Part shown: positions 52,365 through 59,420 of the stretch, in pieces
Numbering within the stretch: the stretch's first letter is position 1
How the letters are laid out: each line of letters begins with the position of its first letter
From: Paludibacteraceae bacterium
GTDB taxonomy: Bacteria > Bacteroidota > Bacteroidia > Bacteroidales > Paludibacteraceae
Assembly: GCA_016285885.1 (NCBI GenBank)
Contig: JAEERP010000002.1
Location: 248,001-312,000, forward strand
Length of the DNA stretch: 64,000 nt
Direction: 5' to 3'
Translations under genes and position numbers: made by a program
The notes under the pieces: generated by a model
What the model saw: the letters and a program-made list of their open reading frames with translations, nothing else
The model's database searches: none
Told to the model about the DNA's origin: nothing

Positions 52365-52916
52365 TTAAAGATCATCATCGTCATCACCGCCGAATCCATC
52401 GAAATCGGTGTCGGCGGATACTCGGCCTCCGAGTCTCTCATCGTCCTTGTACTTCATCACGTTATTCAGACCGCAGGCGATTCCCTTGTTGCCGTTTTTG
52501 TCATATGCAAAGAACGTCACGGAGACGTACGCCCACATGCCTGAATAGACCTCCTCCTCGTCCGTGATCGGATTCTTGAACTTGTCGACCACTCCGGGGC
52601 GTGTGCTGCTCTTCGCATTAAGGTAGAAGCTATTCGCATAGACTTCATCGTCCCTATCCTCCCCGTCATGCAGAGGCATCTCTAACTTTTTCGGCTCCTT
52701 GCCGCTCCATTTGCTGACCAGTCCCGCTTTCTTCGCCGCCTCAATGGCGGACTCGATGGCCTTCACCGTCTTGGCCTCACCCCTGGGGATGATGACATTA
52801 GTACTGTATTTTCCCTCGCTCTCCCCGTCAGGTGAGTGCTTCGTGAGCAAGTGTGTGTAACTCAATCGGCACGGGCCGAATATCACTTTGGCCTCTTTAA
52901 CTATCGGATCTTTCAT
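52365..52916 (-). CDS. DUF2815 single-stranded DNA-binding protein
   Basis: The 183-residue protein has the DUF2815 pattern ('VIFGPCRLSYTHLLTKH', 'KYSTNVIIPRG', 'SGMWAYVSVTFFAYDKNGNKG') and the acidic tail typical of ssDNA-binding proteins ('FGGDDDDDL'), through which partners are recruited. It sits between the polymerase and DUF2800 genes, the standard phage order. Confidence 0.9.
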   Translation of the reverse strand: MKDPIVKEAKVIFGPCRLSYTHLLTKHSPDGESEGKYSTNVIIPRGEAKTVKAIESAIEAAKKAGLVSKWSGKEPKKLEMPLHDGEDRDDEVYANSFYLNAKSSTRPGVVDKFKNPITDEEEVYSGMWAYVSVTFFAYDKNGNKGIACGLNNVMKYKDDERLGGRVSADTDFDGFGGDDDDDL

Positions 52917-52958
52917 GATTAAAAATATTTAAATGTTAATATTCAGTTAATTAGTGTT

Positions 52959-54116
52959 TTAGGCCGTTTCCGCGAATCCCGCGAAGTCCTGCGCTATAGG
53001 GTCGATAGCCGGGCGTTTATCGTATTCGGGAACCAGTGTAGGCTTTCCCTGTGGCTTCGTGATAGTGTCTCCCGCCAGCTCCGCCAGCTCCTTCTTCCCG
53101 ACGAGCTTTTCAAGGTCTGTGATGCCCTTCAGCTCGAGCGGTTTGTAAATCTCCGTCAGCCCCATCTCACGAAGGATGTGGCCGAGTCTCACGGGGTCCG
53201 TGACCTTCCTCAGCGACTTCCCTTCGACGATCTTGTAGCCTTCGTAGTGCGTGCCGTTGAGCGCCTTGCCGAGTGCGTACTCCTCCATGGAGGCAGCCCA
53301 TTGCTTCACGATGCCGAGGCTCGGCAGGATCTCTTTCGCCATTTCGTCATCTGTTATCTCCGCTTTCCCGCCGAATTTCTCCGCGATCGTGAGGCATTCG
53401 CCAGCCAACTTGGCGCACCTTCCCCTGATTGCGCAGAAGCGGCACCATTCTCCGCATTCCTGCTTCCCTGTCCCGCTCATGGCCTCGGCGGCCTTCGGTG
53501 CGAGGATCGTGTCCGCCCACCATCCGAGGACTTCGACGGGCAACTCGAACTCGCTCAGGTTCTCAAGGCGTGGCTGGATGATCGTCATCCGCACCTTCTT
53601 GATGTTGTACTCGTCCTCGAACTCGGCCAATGCCCCGAGGGCGTATATCATAATCTGGGGATTCCAACGGGCTGAGACCTCGACGCCCTTCCCGTACTTG
53701 AAATCGACAACCTCCATCGTGCCGTCGGTGATGATGATGGCGTCTCCCGTTCCAAAAGATTCGGGTATCCATCTAGTGAAGTCCAAGCGCTTCTCCACGA
53801 AGAGCTGGCTGTCCTTCACCTTAATCTTCGCCTTCGAGAACTTTTCGCCCACGATCGTGACGTAGGTGGTGACATGGTCGAACATCTCGGCCGTTAGGTA
53901 CTTGTCCTTCAGTTGCTCGATTTCCTTGTCCTCGCTTTCCGTAGTTTGGCCGAGCATCACCTTCAATTCCTTGGCGCAGTATGCGTGCGCCAACGTGCCT
54001 TCGAGGGTGTAATCGGTATCTTTCCTCGGCTCCTCCGCCTCCAGGTGTGGAGCCGCCGTGCAGTGCATCCATCTGTGGCTACCGCTCGGGCTTAGCAATG
54101 CGTGCGTATCTGGCAT
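52959..54116 (-). CDS. DUF2800 Cas4/RecB-like nuclease
   Basis: The start at 54116 (MPDTHALLSPSGSHRW) is chosen because the family begins at this motif; the longer frame to 54359 translates the previous gene in the wrong frame. The 385-residue protein has 'SGSHRWMHCTAAP', 'EGTLAHAYCAKEL', the PD-(D/E)XK core 'GTGDAIIITDGTMEVVDFKY', and C-terminal Cys ('CGEWCRFCAIRGRC') that may hold an iron-sulphur cluster as in Cas4/AddB. It probably acts in phage recombination together with DUF2815. Confidence 0.9.
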   Translation of the reverse strand: MPDTHALLSPSGSHRWMHCTAAPHLEAEEPRKDTDYTLEGTLAHAYCAKELKVMLGQTTESEDKEIEQLKDKYLTAEMFDHVTTYVTIVGEKFSKAKIKVKDSQLFVEKRLDFTRWIPESFGTGDAIIITDGTMEVVDFKYGKGVEVSARWNPQIMIYALGALAEFEDEYNIKKVRMTIIQPRLENLSEFELPVEVLGWWADTILAPKAAEAMSGTGKQECGEWCRFCAIRGRCAKLAGECLTIAEKFGGKAEITDDEMAKEILPSLGIVKQWAASMEEYALGKALNGTHYEGYKIVEGKSLRKVTDPVRLGHILREMGLTEIYKPLELKGITDLEKLVGKKELAELAGDTITKPQGKPTLVPEYDKRPAIDPIAQDFAGFAETA

Positions 54117-54136
54117 AGTTGTATCCTCCAGTTGGA

Positions 54137-54646
54137 TTAGAATGGTGTGGATCTGAGAAGTCCGTCTTCGCCGATGATGATGTCGGCGCACTCGTCGATG
54201 AAGGCCTTGCGGAGCTCCACAGGCAGCTCGCTCGGGCGGTCGTAGCCGAGGCGGGCGGACAAGTTCTTGAAAAACGCAGTCAGGTTCTTGTGCCACTTGG
54301 TGTAGCCCTCCCCCTGCGGATTGTCCTTGTAGTCCTCTCCCTCGATGCGGCATCTGCACTTGTGCATAGCCTCACGGACATCCTCCTCCGTGTATGTCGC
54401 CTTCTGTGGCTGAGGTTGCGCCTTAGACTGTTCCTCCTGTCGCGGTTGCGGCTGTGGTTGAGGTTTCGCCTCCTGCTTCGGCGCTTCCTTCTCCGCTTGC
54501 TTGGCCGCCTTAGACTCAGCCTTCTGTTTCACTTCCTTCACGACGACCACGCTCTCCGGCGCCGCCTTTCGTGTTCCGAGAAGGCTCTCGGCGAGAGCCC
54601 TCAACTCGGGTGTCACCCCGATCTCGATACTAATCTTTAAATCCAT
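54137..54646 (-). CDS. Phage hypothetical protein with Gln/Pro/Lys-rich linker (169 residues)
   Basis: An N-terminal ~30 residues ('ISIEIGVTPELRALAESLLG') is followed by a long low-complexity linker of Lys, Gln, Pro, Ala and Glu (about 35-85) and a C-terminal domain (about 88-169) with 'EDVREAMHKCRCRIEGEDY' and 'SELPVELRKAFIDECADII'. The layout suggests two binding modules on a flexible tether. It lies directly before DUF2800 and may be its partner. Confidence 0.75.
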   Translation of the reverse strand: MDLKISIEIGVTPELRALAESLLGTRKAAPESVVVVKEVKQKAESKAAKQAEKEAPKQEAKPQPQPQPRQEEQSKAQPQPQKATYTEEDVREAMHKCRCRIEGEDYKDNPQGEGYTKWHKNLTAFFKNLSARLGYDRPSELPVELRKAFIDECADIIIGEDGLLRSTPF

Positions 54647-54685
54647 AATAACACTTTTTTAAAATTGTACATCAGTGCGCGACGG

Positions 54686-54760
54686 AGGGGATTCGAACCC
54701 CCCTTAACGGGCGCAGGGCGATATCTTCATACGCTAAGGGCTATTAACATTGAACTATTA
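54686..54760 (-). other. TpsiC-arm-like sequence, degenerate tRNA candidate 1
   Basis: The minus strand has GGGGGTTCGAATCCCCT, a consensus T arm, with a D-arm-like TAGTTCAATGTTAATAGC about 50 bases before it. The 3' flank CCGTCGC finds no complementary 5' acceptor strand. It is not a canonical tRNA. Confidence 0.35.
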
Positions 54761-54872
54761 ACTTTTTAAAAATTCACTTATGAAAGTCATACATAACATG
54801 ACGCCAGTATTGGTGATCGCAAAACAACCCGTTCCTGTTCTCCCCCGCTCTCTTGCGGCGGACATCGCTTCG

Positions 54873-54971
54873 TGGGAAAGCGAGGATTCGAACCCCGCAC
54901 AGTGGAAGGCGCGCAGAAGTCTTTACGCAACATACGCCCCGCCGTTACCCTTTCGGCGCTATTCCCCAAGT
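54873..54971 (-). other. TpsiC-arm-like sequence, degenerate tRNA candidate 2
   Basis: CGGGGTTCGAATCCTCG forms a good T arm. About 65 bases upstream lie TGGGGAA, a possible 5' acceptor strand able to pair with TTTCCCA, and a good D arm (CGCC, GAAAGGGTAAC, GGCG). The stretch between the D and T arms is 41 bases and gives no proper anticodon arm. Confidence 0.35.
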
Positions 54972-55046
54972 CGCCTCTCTCTGCCCTCACGGGTGAAGAG
55001 GCGTGGAAAAGTTTAAAATTGCATGGTGTGTAACCATCTCAAGGTT

Positions 55047-55125
55047 GTGGGTCGCATGGAGTCGAACCATGCCACGGACCATCTCCCCCGTAAAAATGTC
55101 ATCTGTCAGATTACTTTATGACCGA
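55047..55125 (-). other. TpsiC-arm-like sequence, degenerate tRNA candidate 3
   Basis: CATGGTTCGACTCCATG forms a T arm with GC-extended stem, followed by CGACCCA. A 5' strand TCGGTCA about 78 bases upstream pairs at five of seven positions. The middle has no clear anticodon loop. Confidence 0.3.
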
Positions 55126-55172
55126 CGGATGGCGTGCCCGAATCGTTATCCGGGCGGAATTTCTTTATCTTC

Positions 55173-55460
55173 TTATCGTGCTGATAATGTGTATCTATAA
55201 GCCTCCTGCTCAATCTCGTCTATCGTCGGTATCCTATCTTGTAGCATCCAATCCTCCAGCTCCGACTTCCTGAAGAACACGTTCGCCCCTTTCTTGTAGT
55301 GGGGTATCAATCTGCCATGCACCAAGTGCCTGACGCGACTTTCCGACAGACCGAGAAACAGCGCCGCCTCCCTGACGTTGAAAGCCTCCTTCGAGCTTAT
55401 CATTACGAGGCGCTCTATGCGCTCCAGCCTCTCGGCGAGTTCAGCCGCATGTTGTGCCAT
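55173..55460 (-). CDS. Excisionase/MerR-like helix-turn-helix protein
   Basis: Residues ~25-75 carry a MerR/excisionase-type HTH ('FNVREAALFLGLSESRVRHLVHGRLIPHYKKG', read as two halves) followed by 'FFRKSELEDWMLQDR', the usual wing of Bacteroidales helix-turn-helix domain proteins. A charged helix precedes it. It may be the phage excisionase or an early regulator. It lies upstream of the tRNA-like intergenic stretch. Confidence 0.82.
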   Translation of the reverse strand: MAQHAAELAERLERIERLVMISSKEAFNVREAALFLGLSESRVRHLVHGRLIPHYKKGANVFFRKSELEDWMLQDRIPTIDEIEQEAYRYTLSAR

Positions 55461-55463
55461 AGC

Positions 55464-55748
55464 TCACCCCCCCCCTCTTTTCATTCGCTCATCGTATTCC
55501 TCAAGATGACGCACTAATAGAGCCAGCTCATCGATAGTGATCTTCTCATGCTTGACTGACGGCCCGCCATCGTTGTTTATGCTATATGCCGTGGCGGTAT
55601 CGTAGCACATCCTGAGCTCCAGCCTTCCGTCCTCCGTCTTGTAGACGGGATATGTCTTACCCGAAGGCTGCACTTCCGAGGTCTTGGCCTCGTAGGCTAT
55701 CTCGTCCATCGGGCGGTTCTCCGCCATCATCTTATCCACCTCGCTCAT
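55464..55748 (-). CDS. Phage hypothetical protein (94 residues)
   Basis: The protein has a small beta domain ('GKTYPVYKTEDGRLELRMC') and a C-terminal helix ('LALLVRHLEEYDERMKRGGG'). The terminal Gly codons come from a run of nine G on the coding strand, which could slip. No family recognised. Confidence 0.7.
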   Translation of the reverse strand: MSEVDKMMAENRPMDEIAYEAKTSEVQPSGKTYPVYKTEDGRLELRMCYDTATAYSINNDGGPSVKHEKITIDELALLVRHLEEYDERMKRGGG

Positions 55749-55945
55749 GCCTCACCTCCCTTCCCGTTGAATCTTCCGTACCATCTGTCGTATAGGCGCA
55801 CGGCCAGCATCGCCGCTCCTACGCCCACCGCCTTCGTGAACAGGAAAGAAGCTGTCCACTCGGCCAACGGCATGCCCTCGTCCGGTGCGGAGAAGACCCC
55901 CACGACGGCCACGAGGGCTATTATCAGAATCGTGATCGCTTTCAT
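55745..55945 (-). CDS. Small membrane protein of the phage early operon (66 residues)
   Basis: A first hydrophobic helix ('AITILIIALVAVVGVFSA') and a second ('FLFTKAVGVGAAMLAVRLY') fit a two-span membrane protein ending in a basic cytoplasmic tail. It overlaps the next gene by four bases. Similar proteins lie near the control region in Bacteroides phages. Confidence 0.75.
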   Translation of the reverse strand: MKAITILIIALVAVVGVFSAPDEGMPLAEWTASFLFTKAVGVGAAMLAVRLYDRWYGRFNGKGGEA

Positions 55946-55948
55946 GTC

Positions 55949-56158
55949 TTATTCCTCCTTCTTGAACAACTCGTCCTCCGGCACGTTGAAGTAATCGCTG
56001 AGGACTTTTTTCGTCAACTCGTCCGGTACAATAGCACCGGATATCCAGGTGCGAACCGTGTTCTCCGACTTCCGGGTGACTTCCGCCACCTCCTTTATGA
56101 AGTTCTGACAAGGCGTCAGCTTCGTTTTCTCCCTGTTGTAAATTTCTTTAAATGTCAT
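55949..56158 (-). CDS. Cro-like helix-turn-helix regulator
   Basis: The 69-residue protein (start at 56158, MTFKEIYNREK; an ATG at 56173 is also possible) has a HTH with 'FIKEVAEVTRKSENTVRTWI' followed by 'PDELTKKVLSDYFNVPEDEL'. It is the first gene of the leftward early operon and is divergent to the CI-like repressor, the classical position of Cro. Confidence 0.82.
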   Translation of the reverse strand: MTFKEIYNREKTKLTPCQNFIKEVAEVTRKSENTVRTWISGAIVPDELTKKVLSDYFNVPEDELFKKEE

Positions 56159-56186
56159 AAAATTTATATGCATTAAAATTTTTTCT

Positions 56187-56194
56187 ACCTTTGC
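56187..56194 (+). promoter_or_regulatory. -7 box of the CI-like repressor promoter
   Basis: TACCTTTG on the plus strand, about 110 bases before the repressor ATG at 56303, in the divergent control region. Confidence 0.5.
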
Positions 56195-56219
56195 CGTCGA
56201 TTTTGGTTTAATTGCCGTA

Positions 56220-56273
56220 ACAATTACAATGGCAAATATAGACTAATAATCTACAATTACAAAATTTTTGTAG
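56220..56273. promoter_or_regulatory. Probable phage operator cluster
   Basis: ACAATTACA occurs twice (about 56220 and 56253). TTGCC/GGCAA half sites lie around the first copy, and CTACAA...TTGTAG (56251-56273) forms an inverted repeat around the second. The second overlaps the -33 box of the leftward promoter, where a repressor could block early transcription. Confidence 0.45.
56233..56262 (-). promoter_or_regulatory. Leftward early promoter of the phage
   Basis: On the minus strand TTG, exactly 19 bases and TATATTTG form a near-perfect Bacteroidota promoter, 75 bases before the Cro-like start. Confidence 0.75.
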
Positions 56274-56302
56274 AGAAATTTTAGACTGCAAATCGAAAAA
56301 AT

Positions 56303-57100
56303 ATGGAAACAACTATCAATCAAAGGTTTACGGAGTACATTAAGAGCCTCGGAATGTCCATCCGGAAGTTCGAGGCCCTCAATGGCTTGTCAAACGGCTA
56401 CGTGAAGAGCGTCACTAGGGGAATCGGAGAAGATAAATTGAGGACTATTAGTCTACAAAACCCGAAACTGAACATAGAGTGGTTGCTGACAGGCAAAGGC
56501 GAAATGCTGAAGGATGACCCGGAAGTCTGCGAAAGCGAAGACGCGGACGATGGTGTTCTGATGCACCGCACGAAGGTCGCCCCGCTGGTGCCTGTAGACA
56601 TCATAAGGAAGCCGAACGTGCGTGTGTGGGACTTTGTGCGCAGGCACCACGAGATCTACGACCGAACCCCGGACCAAATGATGCCGGAATTCGACTTGGC
56701 CTACACGATGTACGGAAACGCCTTATCGCCCATCATCGACAGGGGCGACACGATCTATCTGCAGTGGCAGGAGCTGTCCACGGACTCCATCGTGAATGGG
56801 CACGTGTACTGGCTCGACACGAAGAAGAACGGCATACTCATCAAGAGGGTATATGTCGAGAACGGGAAGCTGCAATGCTATTCGCTAATGGGCAAGCAAC
56901 CGGTGAAGGCCTTCTCCCTCGACGAGCTGTTCGACATCTTCTCCGTCGTGTCCATCCTTAAGAACTCAATACCGAACCTCGACGCCACAAGGGAGAAAGA
57001 AAACCTCCTCGGGGAGGTCATAGAGCAAAACGGGGCGCTAATAGGAGAGCTCTCCGCACACCGTAAACTCGTCGAAAAACTAATCGATAAGAAGCTATGA
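56303..57100 (+). CDS. CI-like phage repressor (HTH plus S24/LexA-like domain)
   Basis: The 265-residue protein has an N-terminal HTH (about 5-65, 'FTEYIKSLGMSIRKFEALNG' and 'IEWLLTGKGEML'). A C-terminal S24 peptidase-like beta domain follows (about 130-215), with 'YTMYGNALSPIIDRGDTIYL' in the place of the catalytic Ser region and Lys in 'GILIKRVYVENG'. In this copy the Ser and Lys needed for self-cleavage appear to be present. A coiled coil ends the chain. It is expected to hold the prophage silent and respond to DNA damage. The next gene overlaps it by four bases. Confidence 0.88.
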   Translation: METTINQRFTEYIKSLGMSIRKFEALNGLSNGYVKSVTRGIGEDKLRTISLQNPKLNIEWLLTGKGEMLKDDPEVCESEDADDGVLMHRTKVAPLVPVDIIRKPNVRVWDFVRRHHEIYDRTPDQMMPEFDLAYTMYGNALSPIIDRGDTIYLQWQELSTDSIVNGHVYWLDTKKNGILIKRVYVENGKLQCYSLMGKQPVKAFSLDELFDIFSVVSILKNSIPNLDATREKENLLGEVIEQNGALIGELSAHRKLVEKLIDKKL

Positions 57101-57360
57101 GCAACACGAGGGTTTATTCGGAAGATTCGAAGGCTACGATGGATAGGTACTTCCTCGCCTTCGAGAGATGCAGGGAACTCGGCCTGCTGACGAACGCAAG
57201 CGAATACTTCAAGGAGATCGGAGTGGCGAAACAGAACTTTTACACGCAAAGGAAATTCAGGGGGCGAGGCTACTTCGAGGTGGGATGGCTGACCTCGCTG
57301 GTGGAAAAATACCACGTGTCGGCATACTGGCTATTGACAGGCAAAGGCGAGATGTTCTAA
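57097..57360 (+). CDS. Second HTH-type regulator, co-transcribed with the repressor
   Basis: The 87-residue protein has a HTH fold pattern ('ERCRELGLLTNASEYFKEIG', 'VAKQNFYTQRKFRG') and ends in 'AYWLLTGKGEMF', nearly the same sequence that follows the HTH of the CI-like repressor. It therefore looks like a free-standing DNA-binding domain of the same family. Sharing the repressor message by ATGA overlap suggests it tunes the lysogeny switch. Confidence 0.8.
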   Translation: MSNTRVYSEDSKATMDRYFLAFERCRELGLLTNASEYFKEIGVAKQNFYTQRKFRGRGYFEVGWLTSLVEKYHVSAYWLLTGKGEMF

Positions 57361-57363
57361 GAC

Positions 57364-57397
57364 AAAAAAAAGGGGAGAACCCTTTCGAATTCTCCCC
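57364..57397 (-). terminator. Intrinsic terminator of the HNH operon
   Basis: GGGGAGAA / TTCTCCCC arms; on the minus strand the hairpin is followed by eight T. It ends the leftward HNH transcript and keeps it from running into the repressor genes. Confidence 0.85.
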
Positions 57398-57411
57398 CTC
57401 CGTTAGTCGGC

Positions 57412-57741
57412 TCATGCCCCGACATAGTCACCGTATACATCCCTCAGGTTCGCCCCGATGAGCCTCGCCGTTGCGAGTTGCATCCTGGAATCGAGGAACG
57501 GGTTCTTGTGCACCTTGCTGTGACAGGCGTCGCATAAGACCTTGACATTGTTCAGGTCAGTGGCGTACTGTGGGAAAAGGCTTATCGGCAACACATGGTG
57601 AGCCGTAAGGCCTAAACCGTAGCCGCACATCTCGCACACGCATCGCCCTTGCTCCTTGCACGACCGCAGGAGAGTCTTTCCGAGCTTCCTTTGCGCTTTC
57701 TTCCGGTTCTTGTCGGCCTCCGTACGCCTTCTCGTCCTCAT
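57412..57741 (-). CDS. HNH endonuclease-like protein
   Basis: The start at 57741 (MRTRRRTEADK) shares a TGA/ATG overlap with the 32-residue ORF upstream. The 109-residue protein has a basic N-terminus, a Zn-binding pair 'CVCEMCGYGLGL', the HNH core 'TAHHVLPISLFPQYATDLNNVKVL' (its His-His, Asn) and a second Cys pair 'CDACHSKVHKN'. Phage HNH proteins near the ends of genomes often assist terminase in packaging. Confidence 0.85.
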   Translation of the reverse strand: MRTRRRTEADKNRKKAQRKLGKTLLRSCKEQGRCVCEMCGYGLGLTAHHVLPISLFPQYATDLNNVKVLCDACHSKVHKNPFLDSRMQLATARLIGANLRDVYGDYVGA

Positions 57742-57836
57742 CTGCCCCCCCCCCCTCTGCGGAGGAAAACGTGGATGGAAAAAAGTTTGATATGCCTGTA
57801 TGTCTGCCCCGGCAACTTCGGATATATCTTGATCAT
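57738..57836 (-). CDS. Micro-protein with poly-Gly end (32 residues)
   Basis: The ORF starts at 57836 (MIKIYPKLPGQTYRHIKLF) and ends in Arg-Arg-Gly4-Arg, the Gly codons being an 11-G run. Its start overlaps the previous stop (ATGA) and its stop overlaps the HNH start (TGATG order), which is strong positional support for translation. The function is unknown; it may couple translation of the HNH gene. Confidence 0.6.
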   Translation of the reverse strand: MIKIYPKLPGQTYRHIKLFSIHVFLRRGGGGR

Positions 57837-58069
57837 CTCGCACCTCCTTTCTTCCCGAAGAGGTAGTCGGGCTTGATGCCCTCGAACTCCGCGCGGATCC
57901 TTCCGATCTGGAACTCGAGCGAGGATATCGCCTCGTCCACCGTTACGCAAGCCTTCGCCACTTCGGGCAGCGTGCCGCCTTTCTCCATCCTGTCGAGCCC
58001 CGACACGAGGTCGGAGACAGCTCCGGACATGTCGTCCAGGGCGCTCCTCATCTCTTCCAGCTCCCTCAT
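57833..58069 (-). CDS. Small coiled-coil phage protein (78 residues)
   Basis: The sequence is nearly all helical with heptad-like spacing ('MRELEEMRSALDDMSGAVSD', 'AISSLEFQIGRIRAEFEG'). No family recognised. Its ends overlap both neighbours by four bases. Confidence 0.75.
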   Translation of the reverse strand: MRELEEMRSALDDMSGAVSDLVSGLDRMEKGGTLPEVAKACVTVDEAISSLEFQIGRIRAEFEGIKPDYLFGKKGGAR

Positions 58070-58329
58070 ATCTCACCTCCTTCCTTTCCGCAGACCACGA
58101 GGTCGTTTACGCTGTCGGATATATGGGCCGACAGAAATTCCCGCAGGGTTTCCTCGCACTTGGCGAAGTGCTGCCATTCGGGTATCTTCTGCATCACCTC
58201 TGACAAGTCCTCACCGAGGCATTCATCGAGCATGCTTGTCACCTCGACGCGCAAGGCGGTCGCCTTGTGCAGGGCGGACAAGATCTTCTCGGTCTTTCCG
58301 CCAAGTGTGTAATTAGCCTGTGCGCTCAT
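58066..58329 (-). CDS. Phage hypothetical protein (87 residues)
   Basis: A helical protein ('KTEKILSALHKATALRVEVT', 'LREFLSAHISDSVNDLV') in a chain of overlapping genes between the BRO and HNH genes. No domain recognised. Confidence 0.72.
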   Translation of the reverse strand: MSAQANYTLGGKTEKILSALHKATALRVEVTSMLDECLGEDLSEVMQKIPEWQHFAKCEETLREFLSAHISDSVNDLVVCGKEGGEI

Positions 58330-59216
58330 AGTTCGTACCCTTTCTCCCTTAATTCGTGAATAAGCCTCGTGAACGCCTTATCGTAGTAGAGCGGGTGGTA
58401 TCTCCCGCTCACGACAAATAGCTTGTTGCGGCCGAACTTCTTGCCTTCCTCCGTGAGCCTCATGCACTTCATCTCATGCCGTCTATCCTCAGCATTGGCG
58501 TAGGATATCACCTCAAGGTACCCTTCCTTGACCATGAACGCATTGAACTTGGACACCCGGCATCGGATCTTGCGCATCTCAAGCAGATCGCTCGCTCCAC
58601 GCAGCCCGTGCGCCGACCATCGGCTACCCGTATATGCGTCCGGGTCGAGGGGAAGCGCATTCGCGTCGACTGCCACGGGCTTCGCCGCCTCCGCCTCGCC
58701 GTACAGCAGGCGGTTCGCCTTCTCGAGCGCCGCCGTCGATTCCCTGATCGCCTCCTTGATGGCCGCCAGCGTGCCCTTCGCCGCCTTCAGCTCCGCGTCC
58801 TGCCTCCTCATCGTGGCGTCCGCCACCTTCAGCGCCTTCGCCATGATCATCTCCGGCGTGTCGTCGGGCGTAGTCGCAAGATACCCGCCCGTCTTGCGGA
58901 TCTCCTTCAGAATAACCTTCACTCCCTTCTTGAACTGCTTAGCGATAGGCTTGCGGCTCTGCATAAGAACTTCGTAGAGTCCGTCTTCCGTCAGCATCCA
59001 CACGCCATTGCCTCCGGTTCTTCCGCCAATGTAAAGATTGTTTACTTTGACTTTTTCATCGTCATCAACCATGTTGACCATGACATCTGCCTTGCTGTGG
59101 TCTATTACATCTGCGACTTCTTTAGCCAGGAAGAGCGGAGAATCCGCGGTTCCATAGATTGTGAACTGGTGTCCAAGCAGTTCGGATTTTGTAAGGACTT
59201 GTAATGCTTTCTCCAT
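58326..59216 (-). CDS. BRO-family phage antirepressor
   Basis: The 296-residue protein has an N-terminal BRO-N domain (about 15-110: 'FTIYGTADSPLFLAKEVADV', 'WMLTEDGLYEVLMQSRKPIA', 'FKKGVKVILKEIRKTGGY'), a helical linker (about 120-180) and a C-terminal winged-helix-like domain ('YVSK'-type segment at 'KIRCRVSKFNAFMVKEGYL'). Such proteins counter repressors or bind DNA to start the lytic programme. Its start codon is covered by a 13-base sequence complementary to a stretch inside the leader hairpin, so its expression is probably controlled at RNA level. Confidence 0.9.
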   Translation of the reverse strand: MEKALQVLTKSELLGHQFTIYGTADSPLFLAKEVADVIDHSKADVMVNMVDDDEKVKVNNLYIGGRTGGNGVWMLTEDGLYEVLMQSRKPIAKQFKKGVKVILKEIRKTGGYLATTPDDTPEMIMAKALKVADATMRRQDAELKAAKGTLAAIKEAIRESTAALEKANRLLYGEAEAAKPVAVDANALPLDPDAYTGSRWSAHGLRGASDLLEMRKIRCRVSKFNAFMVKEGYLEVISYANAEDRRHEMKCMRLTEEGKKFGRNKLFVVSGRYHPLYYDKAFTRLIHELREKGYEL

Positions 59217-59324
59217 CTTTGAGACTATTTATATTCAGGCAAACAAAAAAAGCGGTTGCCAATACGCTGTCTCAAAGATGGTATTCACTCGTCAGAGCAA
59301 AATAATCTACGTACGGCAACCGCT
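59213..59324 (-). promoter_or_regulatory. BRO leader: attenuator hairpin with anti-start sequence in its loop
   Basis: In the leader RNA, AGCGGTTGCCGTACG (59324-59310) pairs with CGTAT-GGCAACCGCT (59267-59251) and is followed by seven T: an intrinsic terminator just before BRO. Its long loop contains CCATCTTTGAGAC (59281-59269), the exact complement of GTCTCAAAGATGG (59225-59213), which includes the BRO start codon. Terminator and start-codon masking are therefore built into one leader. Confidence 0.7.
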
Positions 59325-59353
59325 ATGCGGTATCTGTGATATGTCAGGGGCAT

Positions 59354-59414
59354 AAAAAAAGCCCACCTGGTGAGCATTAACGCAGCTCCGGCGAATGGAT
59401 AAACCACCAATGAG
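59354..59414 (-). ncRNA. Candidate small phage RNA upstream of BRO
   Basis: On the minus strand a -7 box TATGTTTG (59428-59421) precedes about 60 bases ending in GCTCACCAGGTGGGC and seven T (59375-59354). The transcript would be a short RNA, or the first, mostly terminated, part of the BRO message. No -33 box is clear. Confidence 0.45.
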
Positions 59415-59420
59415 ACACCG

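Noticed and set aside
52959-54359. Longer reading of the DUF2800 gene from 54359
   Set aside because: The additional 81 residues are His/Arg/Gly-rich translation of the upstream gene in the wrong frame; the family motif starts at 54116.
54873-54971. Selenocysteine tRNA at the second T-arm-like sequence
   Set aside because: An acceptor plus T stem of 13 pairs and a long middle part suggested it, but there is no TCA anticodon loop or six-bp D stem.
59213-59281. Invertible promoter or DNA switch at the 13-bp inverted repeats before BRO
   Set aside because: The 43-base segment between the repeats is too short for known Bacteroides invertible promoters, includes no promoter, and no invertase is nearby. 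Pairing at RNA level explains the overlap with the start codon better.
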